DNA of 64,000 nt from an uncultured Prevotella sp. (GTDB taxonomy: Bacteria > Bacteroidota > Bacteroidia > Bacteroidales > Bacteroidaceae), in assembly GCA_947302435.1 (NCBI GenBank), contig CAMYVQ010000003.1, positions 29,421-93,420 on the forward strand, in the 5' to 3' direction. The notes under the pieces are model-generated. The model saw only the letters and a program-made list of their open reading frames with translations. It made no database searches and was not told the origin of the DNA. Of the stretch, positions 53,105-63,557 are shown one piece after another. Each line of letters starts with the position of its first letter. Within the stretch, counting starts at the first letter, position 1. Both the position numbers and the translations under genes were made by a program.

Positions 53105-53136
53105 CAAAGATATAGTTTTTCTTCATTATCACCAAA
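53105..53136 (-). promoter_or_regulatory. tracrRNA promoter
   Basis: On the minus strand TTTG (53136-53133), exactly 20 bases, then TATCTTTG (53112-53105). Transcription would begin at about 53098-53100, the first paired base of the anti-repeat. Confidence 0.85.
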
Positions 53137-53154
53137 CTTTCGGAAAGAAATTTG

Positions 53155-53162
53155 TACTTTTG
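53155..53162 (+). promoter_or_regulatory. cas9 promoter -7 box
   Basis: TACTTTTG followed by TAGC, 27 bases before the cas9 start. It is divergent from the tracrRNA promoter. No -33 TTTG is found at standard spacing. Confidence 0.6.
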
Positions 53163-53189
53163 TAGCAAAATAACTAAAAACAAAAAAAT

Positions 53190-56100
53190 ATGAAGAAAAT
53201 TCTTGGCCTGGATTTAGGCACAAACAGCATAGGTTGGGCTGTGGTGAATGCAGAAGAGACAGCCCGCGAGAATTCGACTACCTATTTAAAGCCTTACGAC
53301 ATCAGCTCTGCCGGTAGTAGAATCATCCCGATGTCGGCTGACATCTTGGGAGATTTTGACAAAGGTAATTCCATCTCACAGACAGCAGAAAGAACAAGGC
53401 TTAGAATGGTTCGTCGTTTGAGAGAGCGCAACCTTTTACGCCGTGAGAGGATGCTTCGGACATTGAAGATATTGGGATTACTACCTGAGCATTTCGCTAT
53501 ACAGATTGACAAAACAGGAAAATTCATTAATGACAGAGAACCAAAGTTAGCTTGGAAAAAAGACGAGAAAGGAAAGTTAATATTCCTTTTTCTTAGTTCT
53601 TTCAATGAGATGCTTGCAGACTTTGCACTCCATCAGCCTCAACTAGTAGCAGACAACAAGAAAGTTCCATACGATTGGACAATCTATTATCTCCGCAAGA
53701 AAGCACTAACTCAAAAAATCACAAAAGAGGAACTTGCGTGGATATTGCTGCAATTCAACCAAAAACGAGGCTACTATCAGCTACGAGGTGAAGAAGATGA
53801 AGAAGACAATTCAAAACGAGTTGAATACCTTGCCCAAAGAGTGCTGAGAGTAGAAGCTACAAATGAGAAAAAAGGCGATGAGGTTTGGTATAATGTCTAT
53901 TTAGAGAATGGCATGATTTACCGACGTACAAGCCGTTTCCCACTTGATTGGGAAGGAAAGATTAAAGAGTTCATTGTTACTACAGACCTTGAAAATGATG
54001 GTACTCCTAAAAAAGACAAAGATGGAAACATCAAGCGTTCTTTCCGCGCCCCAAAAGAAGACGACTGGACTCTGTTGAAGAAGAAAACCGAAATTGATAT
54101 CGAAAACAGCCATAAGACTGTAGGATGCTACATATATGATTCCCTGCTACAAAATCCCAATCAGAAGATTATTGGAAAACTTGTTCGCACAGTTGAAAGA
54201 AAGTTTTACATAGAAGAACTGGTTCGTATCTTACGAGTTCAACAAGAACTGATTCCAGAGCTAAGAGACGAGGCTTTATATAAGAAATGCATTGAAGAAC
54301 TATACCCTAACAATGAAGCTCATCGCAATAATATTTCCAAGCCAGATTTCGACAAGCTGTTCGTAAACGACATCTTGTTTTATCAACGTCCACTGAAAAG
54401 CAAGAAGTCTCTCATTAACAACTGTCCTTACGAATACCATCTTGATAAAAACGGTATCTCTTATCCCATCAAGAGTATTGCGAAATCAAACCCTCTATTC
54501 CAAGAATTCAGACTTTGGCAGTTCATACAGAATCTTCGCATCTACCAGCGTGAAAGGATTACAAATGACGGACAGTTAGACTTGGCCAGCAGCGTACCAA
54601 CAGGAAAGTTGCAGACAGACGTTGATGTTACAGCAGAACTACTTAAGACGGAAGACGATTACGTCAAGCTGTTCGAATGGCTGAACAATAGAAACTCCAT
54701 TAAGCAGGACACGCTACTAAACTCATACTTCAAAATAAAAAAAGAAAGAGGGAAAGACAAATATCCCTATCGGTGGAATTATGTGGAGGACAAAGAATAT
54801 CCTTGTAACGAGACAAGAGCTTCCATACTCGTAGGACTGGAAAAATGTAATGTCAATGCCGGTTTCCTTACCCACGAAAACGAAATGGCATTATGGCATA
54901 TACTCTACTCCATTGAAGACAAGCAAGAAATTGTCAAAGCAATGCGAACGTTTGTCGCAAAAAAGCATCTTGATGAGAGTTTTGCAGAAGTCTTTAGTAA
55001 ACTGAAGCCCTTTAAGAAAGAATATGGTTCCTATTCTGAAAAAGCAATCCGAAAGTTACTTCCCTTAATGCGTATGGGCAAGTATTGGAATGAAGAAAAT
55101 ATTGATGCCAAAACACGGGAACGGATTGGGAAGATTATCAATGGAGAATGCGATGAAACAATCAAGAATCGTGTCCGCGAAAAAGCCATTAATCTTACAG
55201 AGCCGAATCATTTCAAAGGATTGCCTGTATGGCTCGCATGCTATATTGTGTACAACCGCCATTCGGAAGCAAAGGAAATAGAAAAATGGGAGAAGCCCGA
55301 AGACATTGACCGTTATCTGAGCCATTTCAAACAGCATTCATTGCACAATCCAATTGTGGAACAGGTGATAACGGAAACACTTCGTACCGTTCGCGATATT
55401 TGGCGAAAAGAAGGACAGATAGATGAAATTCACGTCGAATTAGGACGTGAAATGAAGAATCCTGCAGACAAACGTAGGCAGATTACAGAGCGCATTCAGC
55501 AAAACGAAAATACCAATCTGCGCATCAAGGCCTTGTTGATAGAGTTCATGAATCCAAATATGGGTATAGAAAATGTTCGACCATATTCACCCAGTCAGCA
55601 AGATATTCTAAGAATCTACGAAGAGAACGCGCTTGACAATCTCAAAAAAGAAGATAATGAATATGAGTTCGTAACAAAGATTTCCAAGATGGCTCAGCCA
55701 TCAAAATCAGATGTCATTCGATATAAGTGCTGGTTGGAACAGAAATACCGCTCCCCATACACAGGGAGAACAATTCCACTGGCCAAACTGTTTACCCCAG
55801 CCTACGAAATTGAGCACATTATTCCGCAATCGCGCTATTTTGACGATTCGTTCAGCAACAAGGTGATTTGTGAAGCAGAAGTCAACAAACTTAAAGACCG
55901 TCAACTTGGCTATGAGTTCATCAAGAATAATGGTGGACAGATTGTACAGCTCAGCCAAGGAGATAGTGTTGAGATTCTTTCCGTTGAAAAATACGAAGAA
56001 CTAGTAAAAGACCACTATATCAATAATCGGGCAAAGATGAAGAAACTGCTAATGGATGATATTCCAGAGGGATTCATCGAAAGGCAGCTAAACGACAGCC

Positions 56101-57821
56101 GGTACATCAGTAAGGTAGTGAAAGAACTGCTTTCCAACATTGTTAGAGAAAAAAACGGAAATGGAGAATACGAACAAGAAGCTGTATCGAAGAACCTGAT
56201 TTCATGCAACGGCTCTGTCACGGATCGCCTAAAGAAAGACTGGGGGATGAACGATGTATGGAACAGTATCATCCTACCACGTTTCCAACGCCTAAACCAA
56301 CTGACAGGCAGAAACTGTTTTACCACACTAAACAGCGAAGGTCATGAAATACCCAACATGCCTTTGGAACTGCAAAAAGGATTTAACAAAAAGCGTATTG
56401 ATCATCGTCATCATGCAATGGATGCCATCGTGATAGCTTGTGCTACTCGCGAACACGTAAACCTGCTCAACAACGAGGCATCCCTTCCAAAGCACCAGGA
56501 AATGAAACATGCGCTTTCACGCAAGCTGCGCAGATGTGAGGAAATTGTTATTAACGGAAAGAAACGCAATATCTATAAAGAATTCCTGAGTCCATGGCCG
56601 TCATTCACGACCGATGCACGGAATACGTTACAAAACATTATTGTTAGTTTCAAACAGAATCTGCGCGTCATCAACAAGACCACAAACTTCTATCTGCATT
56701 TTGATGAGGATGGGAAAAAGAAGCTTCGCAAACAAGTGAATGGTGAAAGTTGGGCAGTACGCAAGTCCATGCACAAAGACACCATCTTTGGAGAAGTGAA
56801 CTTACGGAAAAAAAAGACCGTTTCACTGAACGAAGCTGTCAAAACGCCTGACAGCATCGTCAACAAGGATTTCAAGAAGAAAGTCATGACACTATTGAAG
56901 GAAGGCCGCGACGGCAAGTTCATTAAACAGTACGTGGAATATCATAAAGATATTTGGTCTGACATCAATACTTCAAAAATAGAGATTTACTATTTCACAA
57001 AAGACGAGAAGAAACGGAATGGTGAACCCAAAGAACGCTATTTTGCCACACGCAAGCCACTTGACACAACATTCGACCAAAAGAAAATAGAGGAAAGCGT
57101 AACTGATACGGCCATTCAAAAGATTCTATTAGCACATCTGGCTGCTAAAGACAACGATCCTGAACAGGCATTTTCTCCTGACGGTATTGACGAGATGAAT
57201 CGAAATATGACTGCTCTCAACAATGGTAAGTTTCACCAACCAATTCTGAAAGTGCGTGTCTATGAAAAAGCAGATAAGTTTGCAGTGGGACAAACAGGTA
57301 ATAAAACGAAGAAGTTTGTGGAAGCGGCAAAAGGCACAAACCTCTTCTGGGCTGTACTCGGTACTGAGAAGGAAAATCAAGATACAGGTAAAACGGAAAT
57401 CGTTCGTTCTTACTTGACGATACCCCTTAATGTCATGATTGACTGTCAAAAGAAGTATGGCTCAAAATGGAAAGTCAAGATTGAAATATATTTGAAAGAA
57501 AGGGGGCTTGTAAATGAAAACGAACGAATTCTATTTGTTATTTCTCCTAACGACTTATTATACTTACCCACTGAAGAAGAAAAAAAGAGTGGAACAATTC
57601 TGATTGATGTTGATAGGATATATAAAGCCATCAGTTTCAATAAAGAGCAGTGTTTTTGCATTAAAAGCAATGTATCAACTCCTATTGTCAATAAGGTAGA
57701 GTATACTACATCAAATAAAATGGAACGTGCCATTACTGGCGAAATGATAAAAGAGTCTTGCATCCCCATTAAAGTGAACCGGTTAGGAGATGTTGTTGAA
57801 CTAAATGGTGTAAAATATTAA
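53190..57821 (+). CDS. cas9: Cas9 (type II-C, large Bacteroidetes form)
   Basis: 1543 residues. RuvC-I is KKILGLDLGTNSIGWAV with D8. The arginine-rich bridge helix runs about 66-96 (RTRLRMVRRLRERNLLRRER). RuvC-II is IHVELGREMKNP with E750. HNH is YEIEHIIPQSRYFDDSFSNK with the catalytic H876; the neighbouring metal ligand is Glu (E875), where many Cas9s have Asp. RuvC-III is IDHRHHAMDAIVIA with H1075 and D1078. All catalytic residues are intact. Residues after about 1150 make the wedge and PAM-interacting region. It is longer than the roughly 1000-1100 residues of compact II-C enzymes and somewhat longer than my recollection of the B. fragilis type (about 1440). No csn2 or cas4 follows, so the subtype is II-C. 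Confidence 0.97.
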   Translation: MKKILGLDLGTNSIGWAVVNAEETARENSTTYLKPYDISSAGSRIIPMSADILGDFDKGNSISQTAERTRLRMVRRLRERNLLRRERMLRTLKILGLLPEHFAIQIDKTGKFINDREPKLAWKKDEKGKLIFLFLSSFNEMLADFALHQPQLVADNKKVPYDWTIYYLRKKALTQKITKEELAWILLQFNQKRGYYQLRGEEDEEDNSKRVEYLAQRVLRVEATNEKKGDEVWYNVYLENGMIYRRTSRFPLDWEGKIKEFIVTTDLENDGTPKKDKDGNIKRSFRAPKEDDWTLLKKKTEIDIENSHKTVGCYIYDSLLQNPNQKIIGKLVRTVERKFYIEELVRILRVQQELIPELRDEALYKKCIEELYPNNEAHRNNISKPDFDKLFVNDILFYQRPLKSKKSLINNCPYEYHLDKNGISYPIKSIAKSNPLFQEFRLWQFIQNLRIYQRERITNDGQLDLASSVPTGKLQTDVDVTAELLKTEDDYVKLFEWLNNRNSIKQDTLLNSYFKIKKERGKDKYPYRWNYVEDKEYPCNETRASILVGLEKCNVNAGFLTHENEMALWHILYSIEDKQEIVKAMRTFVAKKHLDESFAEVFSKLKPFKKEYGSYSEKAIRKLLPLMRMGKYWNEENIDAKTRERIGKIINGECDETIKNRVREKAINLTEPNHFKGLPVWLACYIVYNRHSEAKEIEKWEKPEDIDRYLSHFKQHSLHNPIVEQVITETLRTVRDIWRKEGQIDEIHVELGREMKNPADKRRQITERIQQNENTNLRIKALLIEFMNPNMGIENVRPYSPSQQDILRIYEENALDNLKKEDNEYEFVTKISKMAQPSKSDVIRYKCWLEQKYRSPYTGRTIPLAKLFTPAYEIEHIIPQSRYFDDSFSNKVICEAEVNKLKDRQLGYEFIKNNGGQIVQLSQGDSVEILSVEKYEELVKDHYINNRAKMKKLLMDDIPEGFIERQLNDSRYISKVVKELLSNIVREKNGNGEYEQEAVSKNLISCNGSVTDRLKKDWGMNDVWNSIILPRFQRLNQLTGRNCFTTLNSEGHEIPNMPLELQKGFNKKRIDHRHHAMDAIVIACATREHVNLLNNEASLPKHQEMKHALSRKLRRCEEIVINGKKRNIYKEFLSPWPSFTTDARNTLQNIIVSFKQNLRVINKTTNFYLHFDEDGKKKLRKQVNGESWAVRKSMHKDTIFGEVNLRKKKTVSLNEAVKTPDSIVNKDFKKKVMTLLKEGRDGKFIKQYVEYHKDIWSDINTSKIEIYYFTKDEKKRNGEPKERYFATRKPLDTTFDQKKIEESVTDTAIQKILLAHLAAKDNDPEQAFSPDGIDEMNRNMTALNNGKFHQPILKVRVYEKADKFAVGQTGNKTKKFVEAAKGTNLFWAVLGTEKENQDTGKTEIVRSYLTIPLNVMIDCQKKYGSKWKVKIEIYLKERGLVNENERILFVISPNDLLYLPTEEEKKSGTILIDVDRIYKAISFNKEQCFCIKSNVSTPIVNKVEYTTSNKMERAITGEMIKESCIPIKVNRLGDVVELNGVKY

Positions 57822-57845
57822 TCATAGAAAAAACGTTCATACAAT

Positions 57846-58552
57846 ATGGAGCCAAACAGCATCATCACATACAAGCCTGCGGCAGAAACGATCAAACAGG
57901 CCATCCTTCAAGGACAATACGAAGCAGCCAAGGGAGTAAACCGCATCCAATTGGCCGTTTACTTCGGCATAGGTAAGTATATCTCGCTGAACACTCGTAA
58001 AGGTAAATGGGGTACCGGAGCCTTGGAAGCTATCAGCCAGATTCTTCGTAAAGATTTGCCAGGTCTAAAAGGATTTTCTGCAACTCAATTAAGAGAAATG
58101 CGCCTATTTTATGAGGCTTGGCAGATACTGGATCCTAATTCATCGGCCATGGCCGATGAAAGCTTAAAACCGAATTATAAAGAATCCATCTCAGCCAATT
58201 CATCGGTCATGACCAATGAATTACAAATCACTGGAAATCAAATAGATACTCATCATTCTATTCAAATCCCCAATCTAACAAACTTTCCTGTAGAAGATTT
58301 TTTTAATGTTCCGTTCACTCATCATAGCAAGATTCGTACAATCACAACCTCACTTGAAGCACGATACTATTATATTCATCGCACATCAGAAGAGAATCTC
58401 ACAACAAGAGCTTTAGAAAAACTGATTAACGAAGATTCCTACGGCCATCGCGACACGATGCCGAACAACTTCACACAGAGCATTCCCAACACTACACTGG
58501 CCTGCAAAGCCGTATACTCCCCGACATAGAAGAGCTGAAGAAACTACTATGA
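57846..58552 (+). pseudogene. YhcG/DUF1016 PDDEXK nuclease gene with internal deletion
   Basis: The 227-codon frame ends at 58529. Residues 1-95 are the DUF1016 N-terminal domain (VYFGIGKYISLNTRKGKWG, ALEAISQILRKDLPGLKGFS, then LREMRLFYEAWQ). The frame later matches the start of the second domain (GHRDTMPNNFTQSIPNTT). It then shifts abruptly: in another frame, bases up to the TGA at 58550-58552 encode SRILPDIEELKKLL, the normal C-terminal end of this family. About 140 codons containing the nuclease core are missing between them, so the gene is almost certainly inactive as a nuclease. It sits between cas9 and cas1, 24 bases after cas9. Confidence 0.85.
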
Positions 58553-58560
58553 AATAGCCT

Positions 58561-59843
<1,283 letters not shown>

Positions 59844-59848
59844 AAAAG

Positions 59849-59888
59849 GAGATTCCTGCTTGTTCTGCAGGAATCTCTCTTTTCTTCG
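59849..59888 (+). terminator. Terminator of the cas operon
   Basis: GAGATTCCTGC (59849-59859) pairs perfectly with GCAGGAATCTC (59867-59877), 11 bp with a 7-base loop, followed by TCTCTTTTCTT. It separates cas transcription from the array; the AT-rich 64 bases that follow are the cas2-side flank of the array. Confidence 0.9.
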
Positions 59889-59952
59889 TGGCATTTTTTC
59901 TTTTCTAATTTTCTTTGCATCTATCTGGCATTCAGCCGATTTCTCGAATCGA

Positions 59953-61197
59953 GATGTTTATGCCACCGCAAAGGTACTAATTTTTCAGCAAATCACAACC
60001 AAAGATTCAGTTACATCGCTTGTTTGTAGATGTTTATGCCACCGCAAAGGTACTAATTTTTCAGCAAATCACAACCTATCATAACGGATTGATTTTCAAT
60101 GTGCGGATGTTTATGCCACCGCAAAGGTACTAATTTTTCAGCAAATCACAACGATCTTTCATTGTCTTTAAAATATCTAGTGATGTTTATGCCACCGCAA
60201 AGGTACTAATTTTTCAGCAAATCACAACTCTTAAAGATATGCCTGATATTAATAATGTGATGTTTATGCCACCGCAAAGGTACTAATTTTTCAGCAAATC
60301 ACAACCGAGTCACGCTGATTCTGATAGAACTCCTTGGATGTTTATGCCACCGCAAAGGTACTAATTTTTCAGCAAATCACAACAGGTCGATGGGCTTTGT
60401 CGTGATGGCTCCGGATGTTTATGCCACCGCAAAGGTACTAATTTTTCAGCAAATCACAACCTCCATTTGATTCGGCAACTTTTTCCAAAGATGTTTATGC
60501 CACCGCAAAGGTACTAATTTTTCAGCAAATCACAACCCGCTCTCAATCTGTCGTACTTCTAAAACGGATGTTTATGCCACCGCAAAGGTACTAATTTTTC
60601 AGCAAATCACAACGGTGAAACGTTCAAAATGGAGTGAAAGCCGATGTTTATGCCACCGCAAAGGTACTAATTTTTCAGCAAATCACAACGATGTATGTTC
60701 GGCCATTCATACAATAAAGATGTTTATGCCACCGCAAAGGTACTAATTTTTCAGCAAATCACAACGACCCTCAATCATGTCACTTGCGGCTTGCAGATGT
60801 TTATGCCACCGCAAAGGTACTAATTTTTCAGCAAATCACAACAAAAGGCGCAGGGGGTCGGGGGGTGCAGCCGATGTTTATGCCACCGCAAAGGTACTAA
60901 TTTTTCAGCAAATCACAACCAATGATTAATAGACATAACAATAATGTCAGATGTTTATGCCACCGCAAAGGTACTAATTTTTCAGCAAATCACAACATAA
61001 TTCATTTTTTATTATTAATTTTGCAAGATGTTTATGCCACCGCAAAGGTACTAATTTTTCAGCAAATCACAACTACCAATAACAGCCGAAATGAAAGGGA
61101 AAGATGTTTATGCCACCGCAAAGGTACTAATTTTTTAGCAAATCACAACAGCGGAACACCAAAAAAAAGACTAATGTATATGCCACTGCAAAAACAG
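59953..61197 (-). CRISPR. Type II-C CRISPR array, 16 repeats plus a decayed half repeat
   Basis: Sixteen 47-base repeats (59953-61149) begin GATGTTTATGCCACC on the plus strand. Fifteen are identical in the bases read; the sixteenth (61103-61149) has TTTTTTAGC instead of TTTTTCAGC. Spacers 1-15 are 29-31 bases. A 23-base sixteenth spacer and a degenerate 25-base half repeat (61173-61197) close the array. Pairing with the tracrRNA shows crRNAs are read from the minus strand, where the repeat starts GTTGTGATTTGCTG and contains TACCTTTGCGG. The decayed end is distal to cas2, so new spacers probably enter at the cas2 side, the 3' end of the crRNA-sense strand. Confidence 0.97.
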
Positions 61198-61202
61198 TCC
61201 AG

Positions 61203-61862
61203 CTATGTAAAGTCCTCTCTATGAGGACCGTCGTGCCAATAGTCGAAAAAATCTTGTGAACAAGGAGGGAGGTTGTCACCCTGACCTTCACGGAAGATGT
61301 CTTCCGTTTCCTGAATGGCCTTGCAGACTTCCCTCTCCTCCTCCCATTCATCAATTGGTTGGTCATAGTAGCCGTCATACTTTTCTGCAAACAAGTAATA
61401 GTAGCAGGTGCCAAAGTATTGATTGGCCAGATACTCATGTCGCTTGTCCCACCAATCATATTCGGGGAATCCCAGTGCTCGCCAAAGTTGACTATAGCGA
61501 CGTTCGAGCAGTTCACACTCTGTTTCTGAAATCACATCGCGTAGTCTGACCCGATTGTTGTCAAACCTGACATAGCGCCAGTCGTCATAGTCTTTGTTCT
61601 CAATGAGATTTGCCGTTAATCTCCAGACCTTGCTGGCCCACCAAAAGTGTCCCGTCTCTGCACAGAGATCACCGAGACGTGAACCCTTCATGAACTTCTG
61701 TTTGCAACTGGCCGCACAACGTATGGGATGAATCTCACGGTTGACGATATCCTTCAGCAGTCGGGCTTCAAGATGGGTAACAACGCCATTTGGCATGCAG
61801 CTGCATACCCGATAGGGAATTCTTCGACGAGCGAAGCGACTTTGTCGATTCCTTCTTCTCAT
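61203..61862 (-). CDS. Hypothetical protein downstream of the AAA+ ATPase
   Basis: 219 residues, not recognised. The N-terminus is basic (MRRRNRQSRFARRRIPYRVC), the C-terminus acidic and rich in Trp and Tyr (YYLFAEKYDGYYDQPIDEWE). No signal peptide or membrane segment is visible. It starts 12 bases after the AAA+ ATPase stop, so the two form an operon and the protein may be its substrate or partner. Its stop codon is 5 bases from the decayed end of the CRISPR array and is read in the same direction as the crRNAs. A later start cannot be excluded. Confidence 0.65.
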   Translation of the reverse strand: MRRRNRQSRFARRRIPYRVCSCMPNGVVTHLEARLLKDIVNREIHPIRCAASCKQKFMKGSRLGDLCAETGHFWWASKVWRLTANLIENKDYDDWRYVRFDNNRVRLRDVISETECELLERRYSQLWRALGFPEYDWWDKRHEYLANQYFGTCYYYLFAEKYDGYYDQPIDEWEEEREVCKAIQETEDIFREGQGDNLPPCSQDFFDYWHDGPHREDFT

Positions 61863-61874
61863 GCAAATCGTAGT

Positions 61875-63557
61875 TTAAAATCCTATTTTAGTTCTTGGAC
61901 GTGGAATTTCGATGGAAACGATGTCCTCTGGTGTGATTGACAGTAGTTCATACTTGCCTTTTATCCGCTGTTTTACGCATCGGGTGGCATGTTTGATATA
62001 AATACGCTCTAACAGGTTTCCAACGAAACGGGCATTGCCCCATGTCTCTGTATCGCGGGCTTGGTAGGCCGAAGACAGAACATCAACATATTTCTGCCAC
62101 GCTTCCCCAACAAACCTGTAACCATAGTCCAGAACACGCCGTTTCGTAATTTCCAACAATTCGTCTATCGTGAAGTCATTGAATTCAAATCTATTAGGGA
62201 AACGTGATTGCAATCCGGGATTGAGGTCGAGCAGCTTCTTCATCGGCTCCTTATATCCACACAAGACGACAGCAATGTCACGTTGCGTCTCGTCGGCAAG
62301 GATATTCATCAGTAGCTGTATCACCATTTTGCCCGGGTCGTTGGGGTGCGGGCTGTTCAGTAGGTAGGCTTCGTCTATCATCAGCACGCCTCCTTTCGCC
62401 ATATCAAGAACCTGCCGTGCAGAACGTTCTTCGTCTCCCCAAAGGGTTCCCACAAACGTGCCACGGTCGCAGACAACGACATGTCCTTTGGACAATGCTC
62501 CTACCTGACGCAACAAGGAACCGTAAATCTTACAAACCGTTGTCTTTCCCGTACCGGGGCGACCAAGGAACAGACTATGAAGTGAGACGACATGCTGTTT
62601 GACTGTAGGGCAGAACTGTTGGAGCATCTTATTATAGCTGGTCAGGTTCAGCAACTCGTCCATACAATGTTTGATGTCATTGCAGCCCACAAGCCTGTCA
62701 AGTTCTTCACGGGGATTAGGTATGGGAGGTAATATTTCGACTTTGACACTGACATTCGGATTCTGATTAATCTCGCCATCAGGAAATGACACGTCTTCCT
62801 CATGAATAGTATGATCCTCATCTGCGTCGAAATCGCTTTCATCGTCGTAATCGTCCGTATCAGCTCCCTGCTCTTCGGGTGTAGGATTGCTTCCGAACGT
62901 TTCGTCATATTCCTTGTTGATGAAGTCGCTCAGCCGTCTTGCGAACTCTTCATATTCAAAATCTTCAGCCTCCGTTTGTGAGTCCTCCTGCAAAAAGGGA
63001 TGACTGATGGAATCGTTTGTCTCTGAAGCAGTTAGTGGATTATTGATCAAGGCATCAACATAGCTCTTGCAGGCCAATTCCCTATCCTCATTTACACGTA
63101 TATTTCGGTACTTGAGCCTCTTGAAATCATCAATGACCTTGACATTATAGGAATCCCATTGGCCATACAGTTCGTAACCATTGAGGATATCGGCTTCCGT
63201 CAACAACACACCATAAACAGGCAACGAGAGTTGTTCGTTGACAACCCGAACAGCCTGTGCCAGTTTCCAGACAATACTGACACGCGGCTCATGCTCTTCA
63301 GAATAAATAAGGGGACTGAGCGTATCAGACTCGGCATATATCTGCTCATGATGATGTCCGCAACAGTCAAGACATAGCACGACCATACTTGAATTGTCGC
63401 AATACAGATATACGTCGAAGTCCGTCAAAAATGGGGCTAAGCCCTTCAGGTGAGAGGAATAGACGGCATAATTCACCGCCATAGCATCTAAGTGTTTCCA
63501 GATCGTTGTTCGTGTCTGTCTCTTGAAATCATTAATGAGTCTATATTCTTTCAGCAT
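61875..63557 (-). CDS. CbbX/SpoVK-type AAA+ ATPase with novel N-terminal domain
   Basis: 560 residues. The C-terminal half is an AAA+ module of the CbbX/CfxQ/SpoVK type: DRLVGCNDIKHCMDELLNL, Walker A LFLGRPGTGKTTVCKI (K338), pore-loop region GTFVGTLWGDEE, Walker B GGVLMIDEAYLL (D395, E396), and GNARFVGNLLERIYIKHATR as sensor 2. The N-terminal 170 residues are an unrecognised alpha/beta domain (FDVYLYCDNSSMVVLCLDC; VYGVLLTEADILNGYELYG). A strongly acidic, disordered linker (about 190-270, DTDDYDDESDFDADED) follows. Probably a remodelling ATPase; its client is unknown. Confidence 0.85.
   Translation of the reverse strand: MLKEYRLINDFKRQTRTTIWKHLDAMAVNYAVYSSHLKGLAPFLTDFDVYLYCDNSSMVVLCLDCCGHHHEQIYAESDTLSPLIYSEEHEPRVSIVWKLAQAVRVVNEQLSLPVYGVLLTEADILNGYELYGQWDSYNVKVIDDFKRLKYRNIRVNEDRELACKSYVDALINNPLTASETNDSISHPFLQEDSQTEAEDFEYEEFARRLSDFINKEYDETFGSNPTPEEQGADTDDYDDESDFDADEDHTIHEEDVSFPDGEINQNPNVSVKVEILPPIPNPREELDRLVGCNDIKHCMDELLNLTSYNKMLQQFCPTVKQHVVSLHSLFLGRPGTGKTTVCKIYGSLLRQVGALSKGHVVVCDRGTFVGTLWGDEERSARQVLDMAKGGVLMIDEAYLLNSPHPNDPGKMVIQLLMNILADETQRDIAVVLCGYKEPMKKLLDLNPGLQSRFPNRFEFNDFTIDELLEITKRRVLDYGYRFVGEAWQKYVDVLSSAYQARDTETWGNARFVGNLLERIYIKHATRCVKQRIKGKYELLSITPEDIVSIEIPRPRTKIGF

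Noticed and set aside
57846..58529. The DUF1016 frame as an intact defence nuclease
   Set aside because: The PDDEXK core is missing and the family C-terminus is found out of frame just downstream.
59953..61149. Plus-strand crRNA transcription from the cas2 side
   Set aside because: The anti-repeat in the tracrRNA pairs only with the minus-strand repeat RNA, and a terminator separates cas2 from the array.
60922..61224. Open frames through the CRISPR array with repeated RCLCHRKGTNFSANHN
   Set aside because: They are translations of the repeats and have no independent evidence.
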